Source: Dolosicoccus paucivorans
GTDB taxonomy: Bacteria > Bacillota > Bacilli > Lactobacillales > Aerococcaceae
DNA length: 64,000 bases
Assembly: GCF_900100125.1 (NCBI RefSeq)
Contig: NZ_FNEL01000001.1
Coordinates: 1 to 64,000 of the forward strand
Direction of reading: 5' to 3'
Shown: in pieces, positions 27,504 through 36,129 of the stretch
Position numbering within the stretch: the first letter of the stretch is position 1
How the letters are laid out: every line of letters starts with the position of its first letter
The notes under the pieces: generated by a model
What the model was told of the DNA's origin: nothing
Database searches by the model: none
Seen by the model: only the letters and a program-made list of their open reading frames with translations
Program-made: the position numbers and the translations under genes

Positions 27504-28276
27504 GTTTATTAGAAGTTAAAAATGTCAGTCGCTATTTTGGTGGTTTAGCAGCTGTTGCGAATGTATCCATGCATTTTGATGAAGGAGAACTAGTAGGAAT
27601 TATTGGACCTAACGGAGCAGGGAAAACAACCTTTTTTAACCTAGTAACCGGTGTATATGTTCCTTCTGAAGGTAAAATAACCTTAGCTACTAAAGATGGA
27701 GTTCAAGTACTGAACGGACAAAGTCCTGATAAAATTAACGGAATGGGCGTTGCTCGTACTTTCCAAAACATTCGTTTATTTAGTACTCAAACCGTATTAG
27801 AAAACGTGATGGTAGCGATGGATCGTAAACAGGGTAATTCTTTATGGTCTTCTTTATTTAGAACAAAAGCTTACTACGATACAGAAGAAACGATGAGAAT
27901 CCAAGCGTTAGAGCTATTAGAAATGTTCAGCTTAGATCATCTAGCCAACGAAAAAGCACAAAACCTCGCTTACGGGCAACAACGTCGCTTAGAAATTGTT
28001 CGTGCCTTAGCAACTGAGCCGCGTATTTTATTCTTAGACGAGCCTGCAGCAGGAATGAACCCAGCAGAAACGAAGGATTTAACGGACTTAATCGCTGAAA
28101 TTCGTGAGCGTTTCGGATTAACGGTTGTTTTAATTGAACATGATATGTCGTTAGTCATGGAGATTTGTGAGCGTATTTATGTATTAGAGTACGGTCGTTT
28201 AATTGCTTCAGGAACGCCAAAAGAAATTCAACAAAATGAAGCCGTTATTCGTGCTTATTTAGGAGGAGAAGCCTAA
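27500..28276 (+). CDS. livG: Branched-chain amino acid ABC transporter ATPase LivG
   Basis: ABC ATPase of 258 residues. Walker A GPNGAGKTT (about residues 36-44), the LivG-specific GVARTFQNIRLF segment, a degenerate signature (NLAYGQQRRLEI) typical of LivG, and Walker B ILFLDEPAAGMNP. Overlaps livM by 4 nt and livF by 1 nt. Confidence 0.96.
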   Translation: MSLLEVKNVSRYFGGLAAVANVSMHFDEGELVGIIGPNGAGKTTFFNLVTGVYVPSEGKITLATKDGVQVLNGQSPDKINGMGVARTFQNIRLFSTQTVLENVMVAMDRKQGNSLWSSLFRTKAYYDTEETMRIQALELLEMFSLDHLANEKAQNLAYGQQRRLEIVRALATEPRILFLDEPAAGMNPAETKDLTDLIAEIRERFGLTVVLIEHDMSLVMEICERIYVLEYGRLIASGTPKEIQQNEAVIRAYLGGEA

Positions 28277-28980
28277 TGTTAAAAGTTCAAGATCTTGAAG
28301 TAAACTATGGCATGATTCGAGCAGTCAAAAACATTAGTTTTGAAGTGAATGAAGGCGAAATTGTCACTTTAATTGGAGCTAACGGAGCAGGGAAATCAAC
28401 CATTTTAAGAACTATTTCTGGTTTAGTTAAACCAACGAGTGGTTCAGTTCAATTTTTAAATGAAGAATTAACTAAGACCTCTGCTAAAAATATTGTTCAA
28501 TTAGGACTAGCTCAAGTTCCTGAAGGGCGTCATGTTTTTGCGGGGCTAACAGTACAAGAAAACTTAGATTTAGGCGCTTTTTTACGTAATGATAGCCAAG
28601 GTATTAAAGAAGATATGGAGCATGTCTTTGAACGCTTCCCTGTTTTAAAAGATCGTTTAAATCAAGATGCAGCGACTCTATCAGGGGGAGAGCAACAAAT
28701 GTTAGCCATGGGACGTGCTTTAATGACCCGTCCGAAATTGTTACTGTTAGATGAACCTTCCATGGGATTAGCTCCCATTTTTATTAAAGAAATCTTCAAT
28801 ATTATCGAAGATATTAATCGTCAAGGTACAACGGTGTTAGTGGTGGAGCAAAACGCCAATATGGCCTTATCCATTGCTGATCGCGGGTACGTGCTTGAAA
28901 CAGGAAATGTTGTTTTATCTGGAACAGGTCAAGAGTTACTTGCTAGCCCAGAAGTACAACGCGCTTATTTAGGAGGTTAA
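28276..28980 (+). CDS. livF: Branched-chain amino acid ABC transporter ATPase LivF
   Basis: ABC ATPase of 234 residues pairing with LivG. Walker A GANGAGKST (about residues 35-43), Q-loop region LAQVPEGRHVFAGLTV, signature LSGGEQQM, Walker B LLLLDEPSMGLAP. Ribosome binding site GGAGGAG lies in the livG end. Only 2 nt separate it from the next gene. Confidence 0.96.
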   Translation: MLKVQDLEVNYGMIRAVKNISFEVNEGEIVTLIGANGAGKSTILRTISGLVKPTSGSVQFLNEELTKTSAKNIVQLGLAQVPEGRHVFAGLTVQENLDLGAFLRNDSQGIKEDMEHVFERFPVLKDRLNQDAATLSGGEQQMLAMGRALMTRPKLLLLDEPSMGLAPIFIKEIFNIIEDINRQGTTVLVVEQNANMALSIADRGYVLETGNVVLSGTGQELLASPEVQRAYLGG

Positions 28981-28982
28981 AG

Positions 28983-29645
28983 ATGTACGTTAAAGATTAT
29001 ATGACAACGGATTTAATTACGATTGATCCTAAGACGACTGTATTAGAAGCGGTAGATTTAATGGCAGCTCATAATATTCGCCGTCTACCAGTCGTTGATT
29101 CCAATACCAACACGTTACTTGGTTTAGTTACTCAAGAAGTGATTGATCGTAACTCACCATCTACAGCGACGAGTTTAGATTACCATGAGCTAAACTATTT
29201 ATTAAATAAAACAACAGCGGGGGATATTATGATTAAAAAGCCATCCGTTGTAACTCCTCTAGCTTTATTAGAAGAAGCAGCTGTTTTGATGCGTAATGAT
29301 AAAGTAGGAGCTTTAGTCATTGTGGAAGAAGACAACCAACTTGCTGGAATTATTACTGACAAAGATATTTTCGATGCCTTTGTCGACGTCTTAGGTTATA
29401 ATACGCCAGGGGTACGCATGACGGTTCAAATTCCAGCTGATGAAGATCGCAGTGGCGTTTTAGACAATATTTTAGAAGTTATGCGTAGTCAAGGCGAAGA
29501 CGTGGATATTAAACAAATTGTGGTCTTTAGACGAGAAGATCATGTTGAAATTGTTTTCCACTTTGTTAGCTCTGCCGTTTCAGCTATTGAAGAGGTTTTA
29601 AACCAAGCAGGTTATACCGTCACTTCCATTATCGAAAAAGTTTAG
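28983..29645 (+). CDS. AcuB-like protein: two CBS domains plus ACT-like domain
   Basis: 220 residues. Two CBS domains (about 1-60 and 75-135; VKDYMTTDLITIDPKTTVLEA and GDIMIKKPSVVTPLALLEEA) followed by a C-terminal ACT-type ligand-binding region (about 140-220). CBS pairs bind adenosine nucleotides and ACT domains often bind amino acids, so a sensor that tunes Liv transport is plausible but unproven. It is the last gene of the liv operon, 2 nt after livF with AGGAGG overlapping livF's end. Confidence 0.85.
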   Translation: MYVKDYMTTDLITIDPKTTVLEAVDLMAAHNIRRLPVVDSNTNTLLGLVTQEVIDRNSPSTATSLDYHELNYLLNKTTAGDIMIKKPSVVTPLALLEEAAVLMRNDKVGALVIVEEDNQLAGIITDKDIFDAFVDVLGYNTPGVRMTVQIPADEDRSGVLDNILEVMRSQGEDVDIKQIVVFRREDHVEIVFHFVSSAVSAIEEVLNQAGYTVTSIIEKV

Positions 29646-29653
29646 AAATTTGA

Positions 29654-29687
29654 AAGTCCATCTTCTTTTTAGAAGGTGGCTTTTTTG
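29654..29687 (+). terminator. Terminator of the liv operon
   Basis: Stem formed by AAGTCCATCTTCT and AGAAGGTGGCTT (one bulge, one G.U) followed by TTTTTTG. Confidence 0.75.
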
Positions 29688-29709
29688 TTAATGGAGTAAT
29701 GGATTGGCT

Positions 29710-29738
29710 TTGCTTTTGTAAGTCAATTCTTGTAAAAT
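29710..29738 (+). promoter_or_regulatory. Promoter of azlCD
   Basis: TTGCTT (29710-29715), 17-nt spacer, TAAAAT (29733-29738). No attenuator or leader peptide is seen in the short 5' region. Confidence 0.6.
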
Positions 29739-29800
29739 GAACAAAATGAGTAAATGATTAATATATCATTAAAAATACACTTTTGAGTGGAGGTTATTTT

Positions 29801-30490
29801 GTGGGGCGAACGTTAAAATATGCCTTTAAATATTCATTACCGATGATGATCGGTTATATCGTTTTAGGAGTTTCCTTTGGTATTTTAATGGTGGGATTAG
29901 ATTATCCTTGGTGGCTGCCGATTTTTATGAGTATTGTGATGTACGGAGGCGCGATGCAGTTTGCATCGGTTGAGCTTTTAACAGCTTCTTTTCATCCTAT
30001 CAATGCGATCGTGTTGACTCTTTTAGTCAATGCTCGACTTCTTTTTTATGGTCTTTCAATGTTAGATAAATACCAAACGTCCATGCCTAAAAAAGCTTTA
30101 CTTGCTTTTGGATTGACTGATGAGACATTTGCCTTGAACGTTAGTTTACAAGTGCCCCAATCTCTTGATCCGATTCAAGTCTATTTAGGTGTCACTTATT
30201 TTGATTATTTTTATTGGGTAGCCGGAACTGTTTTAGGAGTTGCTGCCGGTCAAGCTTTGCCGATCGATTATACAGGAATTGAGTTTTCATTATCCGCACT
30301 TTTTATTATTAATTTTTTTGAACAGATGATAGAAACGAAAGGCTACTTTGCAGGAGCAGTTGGCATAACGATTCCTTTAATTTCACTACTGGTGCTAGGC
30401 GCCGATCATTTTATGATTCCAGCGATGACAGGAATTATTTTGACATTTGCTTGGCGTTTTTGGCATAAAAGTAAGGAGGGTGTCCGGTGA
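29801..30490 (+). CDS. azlC: AzlC-family branched-chain amino acid exporter, large subunit
   Basis: 229 residues, about seven or eight hydrophobic helices, with the AzlC segments GVSFGILMVGLDYPWW and YGGAMQFASVELL. Exports BCAAs or analogs together with AzlD. GTG start at 29801, 7 nt after GGAGG; an upstream TTG overlaps that site. azlD overlaps its stop by 4 nt. The neighbourhood pairs BCAA import (liv) with export. Confidence 0.92.
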   Translation: MGRTLKYAFKYSLPMMIGYIVLGVSFGILMVGLDYPWWLPIFMSIVMYGGAMQFASVELLTASFHPINAIVLTLLVNARLLFYGLSMLDKYQTSMPKKALLAFGLTDETFALNVSLQVPQSLDPIQVYLGVTYFDYFYWVAGTVLGVAAGQALPIDYTGIEFSLSALFIINFFEQMIETKGYFAGAVGITIPLISLLVLGADHFMIPAMTGIILTFAWRFWHKSKEGVR

Positions 30491-30816
30491 CAACATCACA
30501 AATTATTATTACGATTTTAATTATCGCTGTAGTCACTTATGGTCTACGTTTGGGTCCTTTTTTACTGTTTCCAGGTGATCAATTACCTCCCCGCTTTATT
30601 CGCTATTTAGGTCAAGTGTTACCCCCGGCTTCGATGGGACTTTTAGTTGTATTTGTTTTTAAAGATTCAATTGCGACGAACCCCATGCAGTTGATTCCTG
30701 AAATGTTAGCTACGGTACTCATTCTTTGTCTCCACTTGTGGAAGCGAAATTTTCTATTAAGTATTGTAGCTGGGACCGTTTTTTATATGGTGCTCGTTCA
30801 ACAAGTGTTTATCTAA
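30487..30816 (+). CDS. azlD: AzlD-family branched-chain amino acid exporter, small subunit
   Basis: 109 residues with about four hydrophobic helices; contains VTYGLRLGPFLLF and PPRFIRYLGQVLPPASMGLLVVF, the AzlD pattern. GTG start overlapping the azlC stop. Forms the exporter with AzlC. Confidence 0.9.
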   Translation: MTTSQIIITILIIAVVTYGLRLGPFLLFPGDQLPPRFIRYLGQVLPPASMGLLVVFVFKDSIATNPMQLIPEMLATVLILCLHLWKRNFLLSIVAGTVFYMVLVQQVFI

Positions 30817-30820
30817 AGCA

Positions 30821-30856
30821 AAAAGCTCAGCTCATTTTTTTGAGCCGGGCTTTATT
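30821..30856 (+). terminator. Terminator after azlCD
   Basis: AAAGCTCAGCTCA pairs with TGAGCCGGGCTTT (one mismatch, one G.U) around a T-rich loop; followed by ATTTG. Lies just before the end of the converging ABC-F gene. Confidence 0.65.
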
Positions 30857-30867
30857 TGTTGGTTGGA

Positions 30868-32496
30868 TTAATCTTCGTACATTTGATCTAGCTGCTGTTG
30901 AATATCAGGATTATGTAAGTATTCTTCATAAGTTGTGCTCAAGCGGTCGATAATACCTTTTGGTGTTAACTCAATGATTCGGTTACAAGTTGTATTTAAT
31001 ACTTCATAGTCATGAGAAGCTAGAAGAATAACACCTTTAAACTTAATCAGTCCTTCGTTAAGCGAAGTGATGGATTCTAAGTCTAAGTGGTTTGTTGGTT
31101 GATCTAAAATTAAGACGTTCGCTTTCGATAACATCATTTTAGATAACATAACACGAACCTTTTCCCCACCGGAAAGAACGTCCACTTCTTTCATAACGTC
31201 TTCACCGGTAAATAACATACGACCTAAAAAGCTTCTTAAGAACGTATTATCTTGTTCTTCTTTTTCGGCAAATTGGCGTAACCATTCTAAAATGGACTCT
31301 TTATTGCCTTGGAATTCGTCGGTATTGTCTAAAGGTAAGTAAGTTTGGCTAGTTGTCACACCCCATTCAAACGTTCCGCTATCGGGCTCCATATTACCCA
31401 TTAAAATTTCAAACAAAGTAGTGACCGCAATATCGTTGCGACTTAAGAAAGCAACTTTATCTTCACGGCTTAAAGTAAAGGTGACATTGTCTAACACTTT
31501 TTCGCCATCAATCGTTTTAGAAAGATTTTCTACTCGTAAGACGTCGTTACCAATCTCGCGCTCTGGGGAGAAGCCAACATAAGGGTAGCGACGGGATGAA
31601 GGTTGAATATCATCTAAGGTGATCTTTTCAAGTAAACGGCGACGAGAAGTAGCCTGTCTAGACTTTGAGGCGTTCGCTGAGAATCGTGCGATAAAGGCTT
31701 GTAGCTCTTTAATTTGTTCTTCTTTTTTCGCATTTTGATCAGCTGCCATTTTAGCAGCTAGTTGGCTAGACTGTAACCAGAAGTCGTAGTTTCCTACGTA
31801 TAATTGGATTTTACCAAAGTCTACGTCTGCCATATGAGTACAGACCGTGTTTAAGAAGTGACGGTCGTGGGAGACGACAATAACCGTATTAGGAAAATCT
31901 AAAATAAAGTCACTTAACCAGTCAATCGCTTTAGCGTCGAGTCCGTTCGTCGGCTCGTCTAAAAGTAAGTTGTCGGGACGACTAAATAATGCTTGGGCTA
32001 GTAAAACTTTAATTTTATCTGGCTCAGGCAAATCTTTCATCAACGCGTGGTGTAATTCCGTCGGAATACCTAAACCTTGTAGCATGTTACTTGCATCAGA
32101 TTCAGCTTCCCATCCGCCCATTTCTGCAAAGGCTGCTTCTAATTCACCAGCGCGAACGCCATCTTCTTCACTGAAATCTTCTTTCATATAGATTGCGTCT
32201 TTTTCTTTCATAATGTCATATAATTTTTTATGTCCCGTTAAGACCGTATCCATGACTGAATAGTCTTCAAATCCGAAGTGGTCCTGGCTTAAAACAGCTA
32301 AGCGCTCATTAGGGTCCATCGTCACTGTTCCTGTGGAAGGTTGAATTTCACCGGATAAAATTTTTAAAAAAGTAGATTTTCCTGCACCGTTAGCGCCGAT
32401 GACACCGTAACAGTTTCCAGGAGTAAAAGTAATATTTACATCTTCAAATAGTTTGCGATCAGCAAAGTGCAAACTTACGTTCGATACATTAATCAA
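30868..32496 (-). CDS. ABC-F family ATPase (YbiT/YkpA-like)
   Basis: 542 residues, two ABC ATPase domains with no membrane segment, joined by a charged linker (about 240-300). Domain 1: Walker A GANGAGKST (about 36-44), signature region degenerate (DLPEPDKIKV), Walker B LLLDEPTNGLD. Domain 2: Walker A degenerate (SRNDIAVTT), signature LSGGEKVRV, Walker B LILDQPTNHLD. Such degeneracy occurs in the YbiT/YkpA branch. ABC-F proteins act on the ribosome E site; a resistance role is not indicated. Single gene, convergent with azlD. Confidence 0.9.
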   Translation of the reverse strand: MINVSNVSLHFADRKLFEDVNITFTPGNCYGVIGANGAGKSTFLKILSGEIQPSTGTVTMDPNERLAVLSQDHFGFEDYSVMDTVLTGHKKLYDIMKEKDAIYMKEDFSEEDGVRAGELEAAFAEMGGWEAESDASNMLQGLGIPTELHHALMKDLPEPDKIKVLLAQALFSRPDNLLLDEPTNGLDAKAIDWLSDFILDFPNTVIVVSHDRHFLNTVCTHMADVDFGKIQLYVGNYDFWLQSSQLAAKMAADQNAKKEEQIKELQAFIARFSANASKSRQATSRRRLLEKITLDDIQPSSRRYPYVGFSPEREIGNDVLRVENLSKTIDGEKVLDNVTFTLSREDKVAFLSRNDIAVTTLFEILMGNMEPDSGTFEWGVTTSQTYLPLDNTDEFQGNKESILEWLRQFAEKEEQDNTFLRSFLGRMLFTGEDVMKEVDVLSGGEKVRVMLSKMMLSKANVLILDQPTNHLDLESITSLNEGLIKFKGVILLASHDYEVLNTTCNRIIELTPKGIIDRLSTTYEEYLHNPDIQQQLDQMYED

Positions 32497-32564
32497 AGTA
32501 TCAAAACCTCCTCATTGATAAACTTCTTACCGATCATAGCACAAATAAGTAAGGTTTAATACAC

Positions 32565-32599
32565 AAAAATCCCTTTCATTTTAGAATAACGAAAGGGAT
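32565..32599 (-). terminator. Terminator of copA
   Basis: On the minus strand ATCCCTTTC (32599-32591) pairs with GAAAGGGAT (32577-32569), followed by TTTTTG. Positioned between copA and the ABC-F gene. Confidence 0.8.
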
Positions 32600-32610
32600 C
32601 TTATAAAGTC

Positions 32611-35064
32611 TTATTTATTACGTAATCTTAAAGCGTTGAGTAGAACTGAGACTGAACTAAAACTCATTGCTAAAGCAGCAATCATTGGGTTAAGCAATGG
32701 GCCGTTAAAGAACAGATAAAATAATCCCATTGCAAACGGAATTCCAATCGCATTGTATCCAAAAGCCCAAAACAAGTTTTGTTTAATATTAGCAATGGTT
32801 GCTTTACTTAAATGAATTGCTTGGGGCACACTTGTTAATTGTCCATTCATTAAAACGGCATCCGCTGATTCAATCGCAATATCCGTTCCATTCCCAATAG
32901 CCATACCAATATCAGCTTGAACAAGGGCCGGTGCATCGTTAATTCCGTCTCCAACCATAATGACTTTTTTACCTTCTTGTTGAAGTTCTTTAACGATCGA
33001 TGATTTATCTTCTGGTAAAACTTCACTAAATACTCGTTGAATGCCTACTTGATCAGCAATAGCGTGAGCAGTTTGTTCATGATCTCCTGTTACCATTACC
33101 ACTTCACGGTTTAAATCAGTCATCTTTCTAATAGCGACTAAACTATTTTCTTTAACCGGATCACTTACGGCAATAATTCCAACAACTTGATCATCTAAAG
33201 CAATTAGCATAGGTGTTTTACTTTGCTTTGCTAAGGTATGCAGATCTTTTAATAGAGTACTATCCATATGGATGTCTTTCATTAACTTTTGGTTGCCAAT
33301 ACGTAAAGTATGCCCTTCTATCTCTGCTTCTAATCCTTGTCCGGTAATACTATCAAAAGAAGTAGGAGTCGTTAAAGTAATGTTTTTTTCTTTCGCGTAT
33401 TGAACAATAGCAGTGCCTAAAGGGTGTTCGGATGCATCTTCAGCACTAGCCACTAAATAGAGAATCCGCTCTTCATTATAATCAGGAAGAACAGTAAAAT
33501 CAGTGACGATAGGTTGCCCTTTTGTAATCGTTCCTGTTTTATCTAATAGAACAACATCTGCATCATGAATTGTTTGTAGAGCGGCTCCTGATTTAATTAA
33601 AATACCTTTACTTGCGCCATTTCCCGTTGCAACCATAATCGATGTCGGTGTCGCTAGTCCTAAAGCACATGGACAAGCAATGATTAATACACTAATGAAA
33701 ATGTTTAATGCAAAACCAAGGCCGTGATCACTAAAGAAGTACCAACCCAGTCCTGAAAGAATCGCTAATACAATAACGGTCGGTACAAAATAGCCAGAAA
33801 TAACATCTGCCAATTGAGCGATTGGGGCTTTTGTTCCTTGAGCCTCTTGAACCATTTGGACGATTTTACTTAACATCGTATCAGCGCCCACATGGGTTGC
33901 TTCATAAATAAATGAGCCAGTTTTGTTAACACTTGCGCCGGTGACCGTGTCTCCGACATTTTTTTCAACTGGCACACTTTCGCCGGTTAACATGGATTCA
34001 TCAATGGCGGAGCGTCCCTCAATAATAACCCCATCTACAGGAAGGCTTTCTCCAGGTCTAATTTGAATTTTATCTCCCACTTGAACAGAAGCGACATCTA
34101 TTTCTTGAAGAGAACCATCCTTTTGCACTACTCGAGCAACAGGAGGGGTTAAATCCATCAGTGCTTTAACAGCGGCTGACGTTTTTCCTTTAGCGATCTC
34201 TTCCATATAGCGCCCAGCATGCATTAGCGTTAAAATCACTGCGACGGATTCAAAATAAACGTGTAAATGGGATGAACCTCCGATTTGTTGAGTCATCACT
34301 TGATAAGTAACATATAAACCTTGTAAAAAGGCGGCGGTCGTTCCAATCGCAACTAATGCATCCATATTTGGGTGGCCTTTAAAAAGAGTTTTAAACCCTC
34401 GAGAATACATTTGATGACCTAAAGCCATCACGGGTACCGTTAAAGCTAATTGCACTAAAGCGTTATTTAATGGATGAATGGCGGGGTTGATAATAGAGGG
34501 TAAAGGCATGCCGATCATCGGTCCCATTGTTAAAATAAATAGAGGCACGGTAAAAACGGCCATCCATATCAGTTGTTGTTTCATTTGTTGCAAACGATTT
34601 TGTTTACGAGCTTGTTCTTCTTCATATTGAAGACGAGCATCTTGTTGTAGGCTTGCTTTGTATCCAGCGTCTTTGACGGTTTGAATGATTAAATTCCCTT
34701 GGGGCGTATGTTTCCAATCAACGGTAAGTGTTTCATTCGCTAAATTGACTTGAGCTAAAGCGACCTCTTCTAATTGATTGACCGCTTTTTCAACGGTTTG
34801 CGCACAACTAGCACAGGTCATTCCTTCAATGGAATAAGTTTGATGGGATGCCCCTTCTTCAAGCTCCATGGAATAACCCGCTTCTTTGACCACTTGTTGT
34901 AATGTTTCTTCATTAATTTCTTTTGGATTATAGGTCACGCTGGCTTTTTCAGTAGTTAAATTGACACTAGCGGATTCTACACCCGGCTGATCGTTTAAAG
35001 CTCTTTCGATTGTTTGAGCGCAACTGGCACAATTCATGCCGTGAATAACAAATGTTTGTTTCAT
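32611..35064 (-). CDS. copA: Copper-exporting P1B-type ATPase CopA
   Basis: 817 residues. Two N-terminal heavy-metal domains (GMNCASC near residue 9; GMTCASC near 80), eight membrane helices, the CPC metal motif near 461 ([11 protein letters not shown]), phosphorylation site DKTGT near 506, SEHPLG, and GDGINDAP near 702: a complete Cu(I) exporter. Lies 15 bp downstream of copY under the same promoter. No copZ chaperone gene follows; the tandem N-terminal domains may partly serve that role (inference). Confidence 0.97.
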   Translation of the reverse strand: MKQTFVIHGMNCASCAQTIERALNDQPGVESASVNLTTEKASVTYNPKEINEETLQQVVKEAGYSMELEEGASHQTYSIEGMTCASCAQTVEKAVNQLEEVALAQVNLANETLTVDWKHTPQGNLIIQTVKDAGYKASLQQDARLQYEEEQARKQNRLQQMKQQLIWMAVFTVPLFILTMGPMIGMPLPSIINPAIHPLNNALVQLALTVPVMALGHQMYSRGFKTLFKGHPNMDALVAIGTTAAFLQGLYVTYQVMTQQIGGSSHLHVYFESVAVILTLMHAGRYMEEIAKGKTSAAVKALMDLTPPVARVVQKDGSLQEIDVASVQVGDKIQIRPGESLPVDGVIIEGRSAIDESMLTGESVPVEKNVGDTVTGASVNKTGSFIYEATHVGADTMLSKIVQMVQEAQGTKAPIAQLADVISGYFVPTVIVLAILSGLGWYFFSDHGLGFALNIFISVLIIACPCALGLATPTSIMVATGNGASKGILIKSGAALQTIHDADVVLLDKTGTITKGQPIVTDFTVLPDYNEERILYLVASAEDASEHPLGTAIVQYAKEKNITLTTPTSFDSITGQGLEAEIEGHTLRIGNQKLMKDIHMDSTLLKDLHTLAKQSKTPMLIALDDQVVGIIAVSDPVKENSLVAIRKMTDLNREVVMVTGDHEQTAHAIADQVGIQRVFSEVLPEDKSSIVKELQQEGKKVIMVGDGINDAPALVQADIGMAIGNGTDIAIESADAVLMNGQLTSVPQAIHLSKATIANIKQNLFWAFGYNAIGIPFAMGLFYLFFNGPLLNPMIAALAMSFSSVSVLLNALRLRNK

Positions 35065-35079
35065 TGTAAAATTCCTCCT

Positions 35080-35526
35080 TTAGTTGAGATGACAAGTACA
35101 TTGACCTTCAGGACAGGTACAAAGTACTTCATCAGGGGCGTTTAGCTTTTGTTGCTTAAGTTGATCTGTCAGTATTTGAATATCGTCTTTCGATAAAGAC
35201 ATCATATCCATTAAGTGACTTAAAAGAGATACGTGTTTTTTATGACAAGTCCGTTGGATTAAATGATCAAGAGTCGCATTTAAAGCATCTTGTTCAGAAA
35301 TGGCTGCGTTAAATGTATAAGGTCTTTGGGTCGTATCTTTAATGAGCAGCTCTTTTTTCTCTAAACGACTAATGAGTGACTTAATCGTTCCTTCTTTCCA
35401 TGAAGTAAGATTTAAAACAGTATCAATAATTTCACGACTTGTACAAAAAGGGTGAGCCCAAACGGTTCGCATAATAAGCCACTCGCTTGGGGTAATATCT
35501 AAAGCAATGGATTGAATTTGAGACAT
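35080..35526 (-). CDS. copY: Copper-responsive repressor CopY
   Basis: 148 residues, MecI/BlaI-type winged helix (about 8-80, with SEWLIMRTVWAHPFCTSREI) and a C-terminal metal hook CTCPEGQCTC (CxCxxxxCxC). In Enterococcus CopY, zinc in this site keeps the repressor on DNA and Cu(I) releases it. First gene of the copYA operon; its own cop box overlaps the promoter. Confidence 0.96.
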   Translation of the reverse strand: MSQIQSIALDITPSEWLIMRTVWAHPFCTSREIIDTVLNLTSWKEGTIKSLISRLEKKELLIKDTTQRPYTFNAAISEQDALNATLDHLIQRTCHKKHVSLLSHLMDMMSLSKDDIQILTDQLKQQKLNAPDEVLCTCPEGQCTCHLN

Positions 35527-35548
35527 AATAGATCCTCCTCACACCTTA

Positions 35549-35577
35549 AGTTTACATGTGTAAACTAATTAAGTCAA
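35549..35577 (-). promoter_or_regulatory. copYA promoter with one cop box
   Basis: Minus strand: TTGACT (35577-35572), 17-nt spacer, TAAACT (35554-35549). The palindrome GTTTACATGTGTAAAC (35550-35565) holds the CopY operator TACAnnTGTA (35553-35562) and covers the spacer end and -10. E. hirae has two such boxes; only one clear box is present here. Confidence 0.85.
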
Positions 35578-35664
35578 CTATATTAATAACCCTTCACAAG
35601 ATTGATATACCACTACATCTACTTAAGGCGAAAATTTGTTCGCACAACATATCGGTTTTAAGTC

Positions 35665-35693
35665 TTGAACTTCCTAAAAGAGACTGTTATAGT
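35665..35693 (+). promoter_or_regulatory. Promoter of nrdIEF
   Basis: TTGAAC (35665-35670), 17-nt spacer, TATAGT (35688-35693), with TG one base before the -10 (extended). No clear NrdR box was recognised. Confidence 0.7.
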
Positions 35694-35745
35694 TTAGTAG
35701 CGACTGAATGTCGAAGAAAAGAATAATAAGAAAAGAGGTTAGATC

Positions 35746-36129
35746 ATGCTTGTTGTATACATGACGATGACGGGACAAACCCGTCGTTTTGTTAATAAAT
35801 TAGACTTGCCCTCTTTAGAGATTACACAAGAAAATATGTATACAGAAATCAATAAGCCATTTATTATCATTGTTCCGACTTATCAAGGCGAAGCAACTGA
35901 TATTATGTATGATTTGTTAGAAACAGGGAATAATGCAGCTTATTTTAAAGGTGTAGCCGGTGGAGGCAATTTAAACTTTGGGACTTTATTTTGTTACACA
36001 GCTAAAGATATTGCCCGAGATTTTAATGTTCCTTTACTTCATATGTTTGAGTTTCAAGGAAATGATAAAGATGTCAAAATTATAAAGGAGAAGGTGCAAG
36101 AAATTGGATCAACCAGTATTGAAAAGTAA
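35746..36129 (+). CDS. nrdI: NrdI flavoprotein (class Ib ribonucleotide reductase activator)
   Basis: 127 residues, flavodoxin-like; starts VVYMTMTGQTRRFVNKL with the FMN-phosphate loop MTGQTRRF. It supplies the oxidant for assembling the Mn(III)2-tyrosyl radical in NrdF. AAAGAGGTT site. Overlaps nrdE by 26 nt. No nrdH glutaredoxin gene is adjacent. Confidence 0.94.
   Translation: MLVVYMTMTGQTRRFVNKLDLPSLEITQENMYTEINKPFIIIVPTYQGEATDIMYDLLETGNNAAYFKGVAGGGNLNFGTLFCYTAKDIARDFNVPLLHMFEFQGNDKDVKIIKEKVQEIGSTSIEK

Noticed and set aside
30868-32496. Degenerate signature and Walker A motifs of the ABC-F protein as evidence of inactivation
   Set aside because: Similar departures occur in the YbiT/YkpA branch, and the rest of the protein is complete.
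35585-35640. A second cop box upstream of copY (TACATCTACT region)
   Set aside because: Only the first half matches TACAnnTGTA; the second half does not.
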